Shown one piece after another: positions 23,341 through 37,000 of a DNA stretch of 64,000 nt. Position 1 is the first letter of the stretch; each line of letters starts with the position of its first letter. A program made the position numbers and the translations under genes. This stretch comes from Nymphaea colorata (Eukaryota > Streptophyta > Magnoliopsida > Nymphaeales > Nymphaeaceae), in NCBI RefSeq assembly GCF_008831285.2, contig NC_045144.1:10891672-10955671 (forward strand), given 5' to 3'. Under the pieces are notes generated by a model. The model searched no databases. It saw nothing but the letters and a program-made list of their open reading frames with translations, and was not told the origin of the DNA.

Positions 23341-26300
23341 GTGAGACGTCTTTGCATTTTCTGGTTTCTGTTTCGCTATCTTTTGCATTAAGGGAGGATA
23401 TTTGTCTACGGAGCTCTTCGGTTTGCTATAATTGACGTGTTCTCTTGGGAAGAATAAGAGATGAATGGAACGCTGCTTCCTCGGTTTAAAGGGTCTTGCT
23501 ACCGGCAATGAATTCCGCGGTCTATGATTTACTCGGAAAGCTGTGTCTCCTCTTGAATGGAACCTGTTGTGCATCTTAATTCGTTATTGTTCTTTGGTGG
23601 AAATTTTTATTTTTCCGGGGGACATTTTCGAGTATGAACTCGAAGCATGTGGCTATTTGGATGCTGTTGAGTAGATGGCGAAATATCGGATATTTATTTG
23701 ATACATTTATTCCTTATGGTCGTGGGTCTTTATTTTATTTTATTTTTTGGTTGAAATCAATGCTTCCGTGTTCGAAAGAAATATGATCTGCTACAAACTT
23801 GCAAGTGCTACCGTCCGCTGGTTTTTCGGGCTTAGAGCCTTATGGTGTTTGGAGGTTTTTTTAGTTCTTTGCCGCGGATAGTGGTTGTAGATCTTCAATA
23901 TCCTGTGTTTTGGAAGATTAAGCGGTCTGTTGCTTGTTTTTCACTCTTATAGATGGGCATAAGGTTCTGTTGTTTCTCATTTCTGGTGCCTATTTGATAG
24001 TATGGTTTTCAATCTTTCATTTTCTTTACACTTGCTGACTGCTCCTTTTATAAAAGGATTGCTTCGCTAAATATCTCATACTGTGCTTATGAGAAGTCAG
24101 CTGATTTTTAGGGGCCGGAGTTGTTTAGTTGGCCCTCTTATTTCATCTTGGTATATACTAACATTCTTCCTTTTTTGCTTGGGCTTCAACTTCTCCAGAT
24201 ATTTTTATCTGAAAATACTATAGTAATAAATTAATAATCAGCTGATAATTTCAGTTGGTGATCACTTTTTCTTTGCGGTTCACAAATTGGGATGGTTAAG
24301 GATAGGATCCAGGGTATAAGTTGTTGCAAGTAACGTACACATAGGCACCGTGGTAATAAAAAGTACTTACACGATTTAATTCCTTTTGCATCCTTCAGAT
24401 GTTTCATTTCATAATCAGCTGATAGATTCCTCATCAGCTGATAGTTTTCATAGTGTTACAGTGGTGGCGATGGGGCAGTATGACATCTGTGGGCCAACAC
24501 GTGGATGTGTGTCCTGCTTTGAAGGATGACTTCACTACATCCTTTTTGCTGTCATTCAATAAGTAATTGCTTCAATACCATTGCTTTCTTTTAAATTGCA
24601 GTGCAACATTTGTTGTAAGAAAAATGATGGTTAGTTGCAACCAGGAAAAGTGTTTCATAAACCATATTATCCGAGTCCCATCGGGATCGTTCAGTTACTG
24701 AGTCACAGGTTAGGTCCCAAGGGATCCACACCAAAACTCAGCTAGGACTCAGTTGACCCGACTGACTCGGTTAGGAATTTGCTGAGTCAAGCACAATATG
24801 AGTTTTGGTGATATAAGACTATATTCATGATAAAAACTGATTTTGATCCAGTTTTGTTTTCTCGAATTGGTATGGAGAAACCAAAAAAAGGGAGGGAGAG
24901 GCTGAACTAGTTGGTGTTCTCTCTCTCTCTCTCTCTCTCTCTTTGACACCCGGAAGGGGATCAGTCGGGCCATCGGTGATCCCCAATCTGTTGGGGGGTC
25001 ACCAGAGAGAGATCACAGTCTTTTTTTTTTTTAATACATTTCAATGATTTCATAAGTCTTTAACCATTTAGTAGTTAATTAGATCATTTGGGGAAAAATT
25101 AGAAAGAAAGAGAGAGCTACAGTCTGGTAACTCGGTTGCATGTTGATAGTTTGGTTCTTAGTACCTGTCCTGATCAAGTTACTCAGTCAACCCACTAACC
25201 CGCTGACCCGGTTGACTGCCTATCCCAGTCCGATTCCCAAGTTTGCCAACTATGTTATAAACCATACTGTATCGTATGACATATTATGATATGTAACATT
25301 TTCAGGATATGTGTTATGGTACACCTTTATCTTCCCGAGTTTGCCAACTTTGTTATAAACCATACTATATCATATGACATATTATGAAATGTAACATTTT
25401 CAGGATATGTTATCGTACACCTTTATCTATGGAAATTTCGGAAGACCTGAACCCCTTTATTTTGATTGTAGGTTTAAACCCATTCATACAACTTAATACT
25501 CTTAGGAGTTATTTTAGAGGGATCTCTTGCCATTTGAAGAGGAAAATCTCCACTTAAGGCTAGATTGGTGTGTGAAAGGTTGATTTTGCATTGAAGTGTG
25601 ATGGCCTTGCAGTTTAAAGTTTTAAATCATATTGAAATTATAACCCTTTTTTTTTTCTTTTTGATAGAATTGCAGACGCTCCATGTCCAAAGGGGCATCT
25701 ATAGACAAATAATAGAAGCAGGACCAACAGATTTTTGAAAAACCCTTTTTCATATTGTTCTTTCCATACTCGAAAAGCTATCTGACCTTCCTTCCCTTCG
25801 TCACCTCCTCCAAAACAGAAAGTGGTTGGGGTAGTTAGAGATAGTGGGAAAAAGCTAATAGCAAGGTCATGAATGAGATTAGTACTAGCAAAATAGTTAC
25901 ATAGATAGAAAAACACCCAATGGTGGGCATGATGGATTGCGATCAACCATTTGTGTCATCATGAGACACCAGTGCTGCCCTCAGTGTTACCCTTCACACT
26001 TCTTGTTGAGGAGGAGTGGAAGTGTGGGCCATGTTTAACGAGTCGCTCCCAGTCATTGCCAGGACCTAGTAGTGGCAAAGAGAGGTAGGAAATGGAAAGG
26101 ATCAATAGTAGAAAGACATGACTAAAAGACAATGGAAGGAAGGAGGGAAGGCAGCATTGGCTGGTAAGTATGAGTAGGATGATCTAAGTCACATGGGTAC
26201 TTCAATAAGATCCACGTACCTGTGTTGGGATACCCATACCCAAAGTGGGTATTTTGACATACTTGGTTACTTTGTAGATTCGAACTGATGCAAAATGTTT

Positions 26301-28017
26301 AATTTTACGTGATTTAATTTTTTCGAACTCGGTTTTCACTTTTCATTCTAGTTTTAGGGTTATTGTTCATTAACATGTAATGTTTTTATTTAAAATCATT
26401 TGTCTATTTAAATATTGCTTTCATTTTGATTTTTTTATGTTCTTTTGCATATATACATATATATATCCCGCCGTACCCCTGTACCCACATTTTCTAAAGT
26501 TGTTGCGTCCGTACATGTATCTCCATAGTCCATACCCGTACTTAAACCATACCTGTACCCGCGTGACTTAGTTTGGAACACAAAAGAATGGTTCAAGCTC
26601 GAGTGTGTTGATCATAGCCTACATGATCAACATTGTGCCTCTCTATCTCCATGGCTGGACCTATGTCTGGCATGTTGACAGGGTGTGTCACCCCAAATCA
26701 GGTGTCTGTGTGACATAACAATGTATATATAGATGATATGCTTACATTTCCTTTGTAGCGAACATCACCCATACAACACACACAAACCATTAAGAAAGTA
26801 TAACCCTAACATCGTGCTATACACTATGGGCTGGGAAGTGGGAGGGTGCGGGTGGTAAGTGCTGTGGTAGCTTTCTTCACAATGTGCATTCTGGTATTTG
26901 AGTGTATGTAGCATTCTAGCACCTATTGCATTCTTTCCTTAGCTAGCTAGCTTGCTTGGTGGTGGCTAGTTTGGTATACGACCAAAAAGTTGGTATAACA
27001 ACCTGTTTCCTGGTTCCCCCTTTATGGAGACTTTCACCACCCCAAGGGCATAGTCATGGTTTGTTCACTCTGCCTATGCATCTGATATGAGTATGATTTG
27101 ATATTAAGTCAAGTAGCCAATGCAATGACATCAACTCCTTAGCTTATAAAATTTGCATTCTTCCAGCCCAGTTTCCACATTGGAACCACAATTATAAACC
27201 AATCTGGAAATCATCGAATTTCCGAGCATATTTCACATTCTCCACCCAAGCATTTGCTTGCTACCTTTGTTTGTACCAAAGGGTCTTTTAAGTTCATGTT
27301 GAGATCTGATTAGAAATGTGATTACTTCTGAATGTACTTCACCGTGATAGGCCAGCTTTGCATGTTTAGATATTGAGTGTTTGATACAATCATACCAACT
27401 AATTGAGTACTCTTTTTGCCAATGCATTTAAATGAGTTTGGTCGTGTTCAACCTTATGATCTAAAATTTAGTTACACAAACTTTCAAAGGATCACAGTTC
27501 ATGAATGCGAGAGCTAGTACTTTAAGTGGTCTAACAAATTAAATCATGTCATGCACAAACTTAACACATGAAAACATTTTTATAAACAATTTATTAGTAA
27601 TCAAACATTAAAATTTCTTTTTGAAGATGAATTTGTAAGTATCAAAGTCAGCATGGTGGTGGTGGGGTGTGTGTGTTGGACTTTTTATTGAAGTGCTGCA
27701 AGTAGGAGGCAATGTTGGGTTAACCCAATGAGGAAAACAGGCAATGTCCTTGCTGTCATGACCAGAACAACTAGATTATGCTACACTTGAGTTCACTAAA
27801 TAAAAAAGAGCATAAGTGTCAAAAAAACAGAGCAATGAAAATCGCCGCATGTCAAAACTAGACCAGCTATTTCTGAACCCCAAATCTCAAAATATTAACA
27901 TGAATCAAAAACTTGTAAAGGGAGAAAGAGGGAGGGCAGGTCAAAATGGGAGAGATCCTGTTGTTTCCAAAATGACCATTTTGTGTGTGAGATAAGGAAG
28001 AGTAAATAAGTAAATGA

Positions 28018-28071
<54 letters not shown>

Positions 28072-31000
28072 GTTAGAGAACGTGGAATTAATGGCAGCAA
28101 GAAGATGTGTTGACAAAAATGGGGGGACATTGTGCTTGTGGGAAGGAGATGGTAAGTCGATTAAAAAAACATATATTTTGGAGCAAATGGGATGGAAAAA
28201 CAATGAGCCTTAATGGGATTTGCGTCTTTCTTTAGGCCCCAAGAGTTCCTCTCCTACTGTCAAGGAGAAATTAGTGCTGATGTTGCTACTGCTCCTCCTT
28301 TTCTCTCCTTTCAAAGGGCTTGAGAGAAAAAAGCCAATGCAGGCCATCAGCAAGAGAGAGAAAAAGAGAGAAGGAAGGGGTTGGGGGGTGGGGGGTGGGG
28401 GGTGGGTTGGGGTTTATACCTGTATGGGAAGGAAATGCCATGCTGCTGTGGCTCTGTATCTCTCTTGTAATGCTGCAGCTGGGGTAAACATCAGGCATGA
28501 TATGGCTGGCCGCTGGAGTCAAAATTAAGCGGGCTTTGGTGATGGAAGAGATAAGGAGCCCTAACAGGAAGAAAAAATGCCTGACATAAAAATCACACCT
28601 GTTTAGGGAGAATTTTAGTGCCGGACTAAAATGTCAGATCCAATCCAAAAGCCTTACATTTTATGCCATGTTTGTTGGGTTGTGGCATTTTTTTGCAAAT
28701 TTGAACTTTAATTCCACTGCTACAATAGGATTTCTCCCATGCAAACACTACCTAGGTGAATTGTGAATCTTTGTTTGCTATATTTTTGTTAAATTGGTGT
28801 TTTATCTTTGTCACCTTTTATTTTTTATATATGACTCGTGCTTACAATTCATGTTTTTTCATAAGGAACATTTACCCTTGTCTGTTTTTTTAGATTTTTG
28901 CTTTTATTTTATTCTTTGATATTTAAGTTTCTTTTTTCCCTCTTATTGCATCTCACATCTAACTACTGACCCGACCATGACATGTTATGAAACACACGTT
29001 ATGACATTGCTCAGGAAATTTGGATGCACCAACTGTTTCTTGAAAGGTCTAGATCCAATAAGCTTGATGCTTATGAAATTTATGGACTATCGCAGATTGG
29101 ATGCAAGTTGTCATTTGGTTGGATTCTTCTGATATATTAGTCTAAATGAATCTGGAAGACCCACATTTTTGTATCATGTGCAATGATGTATCTGTAGGCT
29201 TAGGGTGCTATGTCACAGGGGTGTGCACCTAAGCAGCTGTCATACCCGTGTTGATGCTGGTACTAGTGCTTCTCTGACACAACACATTCGGTGTGGTAAG
29301 CCGAACCAGGCAAAATTAACTATTTTTTAAAATGTGTACTTGACTAAATAGCCCTAGTACAAAAAGTCTACAATAATTTAAATGTAAATATAGAGAAACC
29401 AATAGTTAATTTAATATATATGTATATATAATATATATATCCTCACCATGTCCGTGCCTAAATTTTTTTGAAAATTGTTGTATCCTTCTTCCAGCACCCG
29501 CACCCACACCCTGCACCCATGTGACATAGTTAGGGTGGCATATTTTGTCATCAATTACTATTAGAAATTTATATTTCTTTTTCTTATGAAGCTAATATCT
29601 TTTTAATAACTGTAACCTTGATGAGGAAAAAGGTTGTCCAGAGTCTGCTTTTGTCCATTTGGTAGTTCTTAGAGACGAATTTATCAAATGTTGATCAAGT
29701 ATTCTATTCAACATATTAAAAAATTTTAATTTTGACAGCCTGAATTTTGTCATAATGGCTTGCACCTCTATGAAACACATAAAAATTATCAAGGAAATAC
29801 ACATATAATTTTTTTGTTATGTCCATATGATGAGAAATCGATTGCTTTCAGAATGGTTGTCAATCTGGTAAAATGTCATGTTCTTTGGGCAATGCATTTA
29901 CTTTTGAAAGGTTCATGATAATCTCATGCAATTTCCAGAATATCTAATGTGTCGCATAGATAATATCTATTGTTAGCCATATATTAGTAGTTTTTATACT
30001 CAGGGAACTATATGTTGCTGCAGTCCTTTGACTTGCTTTGCATGTTCCAATGCAGTTTGTGATTGTGGTCGTTCTCATTCTCATTCTCGTTTCAAATAGG
30101 TTCGAAAAAATCACATTCAAAAGGACAAAAAATTCAGCTAAGCTTCATTCTAATACTGATGACAACACCGGCCTGGTCCAAGTTGTTGTTTTCGAGGTGG
30201 ATGACCGAGAATCAATAGGTGGTTCTGTTTATGGTGGCCAAAGAGCTGTGTGCTGCACACCTGATCTTGGTAAGATTGGTGCATGTACTCAAGGTGAGAT
30301 CATTCACCGCCCATCCATGAAGAATCCTGGCTGGCCAAAAGTGTTCCCTGTATACTTTCAGGGAGACAATATATATACAACCATGGAGTCAAAGTTGATA
30401 AAGATCACAAGCACTGGAATGTATAACCTATATTTCATTCAGTGTGATCCAGACCTCAAGGGACTACTTGTGGATGGCAAGACTATATGGAAAAATCCAA
30501 CTGGTTATCTTCCTGGAAGAATGGCCCCACTTATGAACTTCTATGGTTTTATGTCTCTGGCATATGTGCTGCTTGGGATCATATGGTTTTCTTGGTATGC
30601 CAGATTCTGGAGAGAAGTCATGCCTCTCCAAAATTGTATTACATTAGTTATTGCATTGGGAATGTTTGAGATGGCGCTGTGGTACTTTGAATATGCTGCT
30701 TTCAACACAACTGGGATCAGACCATCTGGAATTACAATGTGGGCGGTAACATTTGGTAGCATTAAGAGATCAGTTTCACGTGTTCTACTGCTTGTAGTTT
30801 CTATGGGCTATGGAGTCGTGAGGCCAACACTTGGGGGTCTCACTTCAAAAGTTCTTCTGCTAGGAGGAACTTTCTTCTTGGCATCGGAAGTTCTTGAATT
30901 GGTAGAGAATGTTGGCTCAGTAAGCGATTTCTCTGGAAAGGAAAGATTATTTCTTGTCCTTCCAGTTGCCCTTCTTGATGCTTTCTTCATTGTCTGGATA

Positions 31001-34000
31001 TTCACTTCTCTATCCAAAACCCTTAATAAGCTTCAGGTACATACAGTTGTAACGTCTATGCCTCTTTCTCCTCAATCTTTGGCTTTCTGATTCTTTTCTT
31101 CAGCTTTTTGCGCAAGGTCTTATTTGAGTCAAAGTCCGAAAGAATTTATATATTTTAATACTAGCATGTCTCTGACTTCCTTTGAGGAAATCTAGGGATC
31201 TTGAAGCAGTTTCCCTGATCTATGTTGAGCACTTTACACAGCTTTAAATTCTCTGAACTTGTCGCGTGACTGGCAAATGGACATTGGACATTTGGCTTCA
31301 TTTTCTTATTTTGCCTGAAACTGAATTGCTATATCACTTGCTGAAGAATAGTGAGTCAAGTGCACATCTAGGAGCTGGAATTTCTAGAAAATTTAGTATG
31401 TAAGTTAGGAAATGAAGAATTAGTCCATTACTAACTTTTTTCTGGATATTCCTGCAGTTAAGAAGAATGACGGCCAAGCTGGACATCTACAGGAAATTCA
31501 CCAATGCATTGCTGGTGTCTGTTCTTGTATCAATTGGCTGGATTTGTTATGAGGTACATAAAATTTGTTAGAACATGAAATTAAATGCATTTAGTTTCTC
31601 TTAGAGAAAACAGCATTCTGTGCCGTTCAGGACTTATTTGTTATAGTCAATGCTAAGATGCTTATGTAGATGGAATTGACTTCTTCTTATAAGGGGTATG
31701 TTGAGGAAGTGAATGAGTTAGACAATCATCTTTCTCCTAAATGATCTTTTTTATCAAAAAAGATTTTCAAGTTGAACCTCTTCCGGGGGAAATCTTCATT
31801 TGCCATTGTAGAAACAGTAAAAGCGAGAGAATGAGAAACGAGCACAGATGTAACGTGGAAAACCCCTCAACTAGAGGGAAAACAAAAAACCACGGGTGAG
31901 GAAGACTGGTGCCTACTAGCAACCAGACACTCTCTCTCATAAACTTTCATTCATACCTAAAAATTAGGGTTACAAAGATACAAGTAGAGCCTCAACAGGC
32001 CTAAACATGAGCACACACTGGACCGGGTCCATACCCAGACCCATACATTAAAACACGTCAACACTCCCCCTCAAGTTGGGCATACAGATCAAACATGCCC
32101 AACTTGGATACATTTCTCTCAAATGAAGTTGAAGACAAGGCTTTGGTCAGGACATAAGCAGTTTGGTCTTCAAATCTCATATAAGGAAGTACAAGTTCCT
32201 TAGCATCAATTCTCTCTCGAATGAAATGCCGGTCAATCTCAACATACTTTGTTCTATCATGAAGCACAGGGTTGTTGGCCAAGTTGATTGCTGACTTGTT
32301 ATCACAATACATCTTTATTGGTTCTTCAACTTTTATACCAATATCAGTCAACAATACTTTCAGCCACAAAAGCTCAGAAACTCCCATAGCAACAACTCTG
32401 TATTCTGCTTTAGCACTAGAACGAGAACAAACGTCTTGCCTCTTACTCCTCCACACTATGAGATTCCCTCCCAACTAGATACAATAGCCAGAGGTAGACC
32501 TCCTAGTGTCAATACAGCCTGTCCAGTCTGCATCTGAATAACCTTCAATCCCAAGAGTGTCTTGCTTAACATACAGGAGACCTTTGCCAGGATTCCTCTT
32601 CAAGTAGCATAAGATCCTGTCGATAGCCTTCAAGTGAGCATCCGTGGGAGCATGCATGAACTGACTCATCACATTCACAGCGAATGTAATATCAGGTCTA
32701 GTGAGAGTAAGATAAATCAATTTCCCCACAAAACGTTGATATCTTCTCTTGGCCTCTTCACAGAGAGTAAGATAAATCAATTTCCCCACAAAACGTTGAT
32801 ATCTTCTCTTGGCCTCTTCACAGAGAGGCTCCCCATCTCTAAGACTCAGCTTATGGCCAGCATCTAGAGGAGTAGAAGCCGGTCTACACCCAAGTTTCCC
32901 GGTCTCCTTTAACAAATCTAGAGTGTACTTCCGTTGATTTAGCACAAGGCTAGTACCAGAGCTAGCAATTTCAATGCCAAGGAAATATTTCAACTTACCA
33001 AGGTCCTTGAGATCAAACTCGATCGCCAATAGTTTCTTTAACTTACTTATTTCATCTTCATCATCACCTGTGACAATCATATCATCAATATATACCAACA
33101 GAATAGTAACGTTTTGCTCATTCCTCTTCACAAAGATTGTATGATCTCCATTCCCTTGATGATATCCATATTGTCTCATTATAAGTCTAAGTCGTTCAAA
33201 CCATGCTCGAGGAGATTGTTTGAGCCCATATAAAGCTTTCCTTAGCTTGCAACATTTTCCAAGTTCCTCATATCGTGGAGGCATACACATATATACTTCC
33301 TCTTCAAGGTCTCCATTGAGAAATGTGTTCTTGACATCAAGTTGTACATCTTTCACTTTTTTATCACAGCTAAGGGTATAATGACTCTAACAGTCTTCAT
33401 CTTTGCAACGAGAGCAAAGGTCTCCAAGTAGTCGATTCCATATTTCTGACTGAACCTCTTGGCAACAAGTCGAGGATTATATTTGTCTATATTCCCATCT
33501 GGCTTATACTTAATGGCATAAACCCACTTGGATCCTACCAGATGAGCGGCTCCAGGAATCTTTACCACATCCCATGTCTTGTTTCTGTTCAAGGCTTCCA
33601 TCTCTTCTTGCATTGCATAAGTCCACTTGGGATCCCTCTGAGCCTCAGCAACATTCCTATGAATCACAACCAAAGAAAGAGAAGATACAAAACATTTGTA
33701 GTCCTTGCTCAGTCTAGAATATGAAACAAAGTTACCAATAGGATGTTGAGTACATGACCTGACACCCTTTCGCAAGGTGATGGGAAGCTCTTCACTTGCA
33801 GCAACAGTCTGAATGTCTTCTTCAACTTGTTTCTCCCGAGCATGACTTGGATCATCTAGGGAAGGACTAACTGGATTGGGAGTAGAATTTTCACCACCTG
33901 TCACCTCATCTGTACAGACTCTTTGCCTAGAGTAATCTTGCCCAAAACGGTGACAATGTTCCTCCTCAGTCCCAGTAGAACCCCTTTCATCACTACGTTC

Positions 34001-37000
34001 CTCCTCAGTCCCAGTAGAACCCCTTTCATCAACTGCTTGACTCTCCTCCCGCCTATAGTCTAGGAAATCTGTGAACTGAATATCTTGACTCAGAGAATAC
34101 TCTTTCCTTGACATAGACTTCTCCCCCTGAAGAGAATTCTCACCAAAATAGGAAGCATGTTCAAGGAAAGTGACATCTTTGGTAACATAGGCACGACCAG
34201 TGGAAGGGTCTCGACACTTGTACCCTTTTTGAGTGGGAGAATAACTTAGAAATATGCCCTTAATAGACCTGGGATCAAGCTTTTTAATATGAGGACTATG
34301 ATTGTGAATAAAGCAGACACAACCAAAAACTCTGGGTGGAAGAGAAAAAGGTTCACGACTCCCTGGTAACATAGGATGAGGCGTCTGCCCATTCAACACC
34401 CGACTAGGCAGACAGTTGATAAGATACGCACTGGTCAACACAGCATCCCCCCAATACTTTTTTGGAACATGACGTTGAAAAAGAAGAGCCCGAGTCATAT
34501 TCAATAACTGGCGATTCTTTCGTTCAGCAACTCCATTTTGAGGAGGAATATAACTACATGAAGTCTCATGAATAATTCCTTTTTTTCGAAAGAAGCTATC
34601 AACAGACTGACACGTATATTCACGAGCATTGTTAGACGGAAAGGACGTAACAGATGCTCCATATTGAGTTTCCATATAAGTAATGAAAGTTTCTATGACA
34701 ATAAGAACTTCACTACGGTCTTTTAGCAAGTAAACAATGGTGTTCCGAGAACAATCATCTATAAATGTGATAAAATACTGAAAACCATGACAAGAAGGAA
34801 TTCCCGAAGGCCCCCACACATCAGAATGAATCATGGCAAACACCTCATTAGAACAATGGATAGACACAGGATATGAAGCCTTAACATGTTTGGCTAGGTG
34901 ACATACATCACAAGACACCATAGTCATATCTAACCTGGAACACAGATCAGGAAATAACTGTCTCAGAATTCCAAAAGAAAGGTGTCCCAGGCGCTCATGC
35001 CAACGCAGAATCGATTGAAGGGAGTCCTCTCTACTCTTCGCTGCTTTGCTGGCGGCTGTCATGAGGGCAGTAGCGGCACGCATAGGTAAACGATATAACC
35101 CTTCAGAAAACAAACCAATCTCAATCCTCTTCCCTGTCACCAAGTCCTGCAGAACACAGCGATCAACAGAAAAAATAAGTTCACAATTCAACTCTTTTGT
35201 AATCTTGCTAACCGACAAGAAGTTCAAGGGAAGATGAGGAACATGTAGAGCATTGTGGATTAAGAACTTGTTCAAAAGTGAGAGATTCCATTTTCCAGCC
35301 ATAGAGATAGAGGAACCATCGGCAAGAGACACACGTTCCTTTCCTGACGAAAGCTTATACCCATGAAAGACCTTAGGATCGCCAGTCATGTGGTGAGTAG
35401 CACCACTATCAATAATCCACTCGCCCATACGAGAATCTACCATCACGAAAGCTCACTAAAATAGCAATAAAGGCTGAAAGCGTGAAACAAATGGTGGCCA
35501 ACTGCTAGAAGGAAGAAGACCGCCCCACATAGAGCAAAAAACGACCAACACGAGCGACGGCAGCAGCGGCAATCGCAACACAGAGGCGATGAAGGCAACA
35601 CTAGACCACCACTGAAACTTCACAGTGGCAGCGAACAGTCCTGGACTACCAACGGTAATAGGGAACAGCAGAAACACCACCAAAACTCACGGCAGCAGAG
35701 GATGAGCAACAACTAATGGGCAGAAATGCTGAAACACGGGAGGGAGACCCGTCAGACGCAAAGCAGACGACACAGGGTGAAGCAGACAGTATCACTGGCG
35801 GCGCTGCGCAGAATGAGAGAGGCTGCAGACGCTGGGGACGACAGCCAGACGACGTAGCTGATGATCCAAGGCGTGAGAGCACTGGGACCGTCGGGAGAAG
35901 TCCTCAGGCGCAACTCAGCTTCAGGCCTATCGGAGAGGGCTTCACTTGAAAATTTGTATAAAATCGTAGACACCTCCAAAAATTCTGAAATTTGGACCAC
36001 AGCAAGAGCACGAGCCAAGGAGTGGACGCTCCAAATTTGGGGTGAATCCGAGCCGTCTACACTCAGGTCGTTGAGCCTTGAAGTCGCGGGTTGCCTATCG
36101 CCTGCTTTAGGAAGACACCGCCAATTTCCGCCAGATTCTGTCTGTCGCCTCCAGAAACGCCATCTGTGGTCCGATCGACGTCAAACTTGGTGGAGAGGAT
36201 CATCTGGATGTTGGGAATCGAATGGCACCGGAATCATCAAAATCCAACGGTCCGATCGTCGGAAAAGTCACCGGAAACAGGGACTGATCGGCGGTAAAGC
36301 AGAACAGTGTCTGATCAAACTTCTTTAGCTCGAATCTCACTCAATACTGCACCGATTGACACGATTCCACTTCCCTTCGACAGATTGGTTTGTTGGGAAG
36401 CGATCAGAATCAAAACCCTCAAAAGTTACAACCGATTGAGCCCACGATTGAAGCTCGGACAGAAACAGGCTTAGTGAGGCCTGTTAAAACTGAGTATACA
36501 GAATATGGCACGATCGTCTTCAAACGGCCCTCAAATCGGTTCTCCTTCGATCAAATCTGTTGGTAGGTCATCCACAAGTTGATGGTGAAGGAGCTCACAC
36601 AGCAAACCGGCAAGAGTCGACGGTGTCCACCGGAACTTCACGGCGGCAGACGATCACCACTCAAACGGTGATCCAATACGAGCACAAACAAGAAACTCAG
36701 AACCAACGTGGCTCTGATACCATGTAGAAACAGTAAAAGCGAGAGAACGAGAAACAAACACAGATGTAACGTGGAAAACCCCTCAACTAGAGGGAAAAAA
36801 CCACAGGTGAGGAGGACTGGTGCCCACTAGCTACCAGACACTCTCTCTTATAAACTTTCATTCATACCCAAAACTTAGGGTTACAAAGATACAAGTAGAG
36901 CCTCAACAGGCCTAAACAGGAGCACACACTAGACCGGGTCCATACCCAGACCCGTACATTAAAACACATCAACAGCCATAAAAGAGGCCATGTTGGATTG

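Larger units (their letters stand above)
23341..30099 (+). other. Intron 1 (6.8 kb)
   Basis: Donor GTGAGA and acceptor TTTCAAATAG. It contains a (CT)n run, a 98-bp tandem duplication, two inverted-repeat elements (26,184–26,571 and 29,208–29,529), a TA/GA microsatellite and a G-rich tract; the remainder shows no gene. Around 24,225–24,445 the palindrome ATCAGCTGAT recurs. Around 24,690–25,240 there are many GACTC/GTTGAC words typical of a degraded repeat. Confidence 0.85.
31807..36974 (-). mobile_element. Complete gag-less Ty1/copia element inside intron 3
   Basis: LTRs of 257 bp (31,807–32,063) and 252 bp (36,723–36,974), perfect 5-bp duplication GCCAT at 31,802–31,806 and 36,975–36,979, primer site at 36,709–36,722 and polypurine tract after 32,063. 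On the minus strand: leader, protease, integrase, RT, RNase H, the copia order. No gag and no zinc knuckle is present in the 1.28 kb between primer site and protease. The two LTRs differ by about 14 substitutions and one 5-bp indel in my manual alignment. Damage in pol is light: two in-frame stops, one frameshift and an in-frame 60-bp duplication. Confidence 0.94.

Noticed and set aside
24690-25240. Transposon with GACTC/GTTGAC-rich ends in intron 1
   Set aside because: Many similar words, but no pair of matching ends or target duplication could be fixed by eye.
30038-30099. ATG at 30,038 as start of the seven-TM protein
   Set aside because: The stretch MHVPMQFVIVVVLILIL is intron sequence before a good acceptor; exon 1 with a true signal peptide joins in frame at 30,100.
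32701-32822. CRISPR-like direct repeats
   Set aside because: Contiguous duplication without spacers, inside a coding region of a eukaryotic transposon.
35646-36328. Several overlapping open frames in the copia leader
   Set aside because: They overlap in both strands, lack gag motifs and differ from the other copy; treated as non-coding leader.
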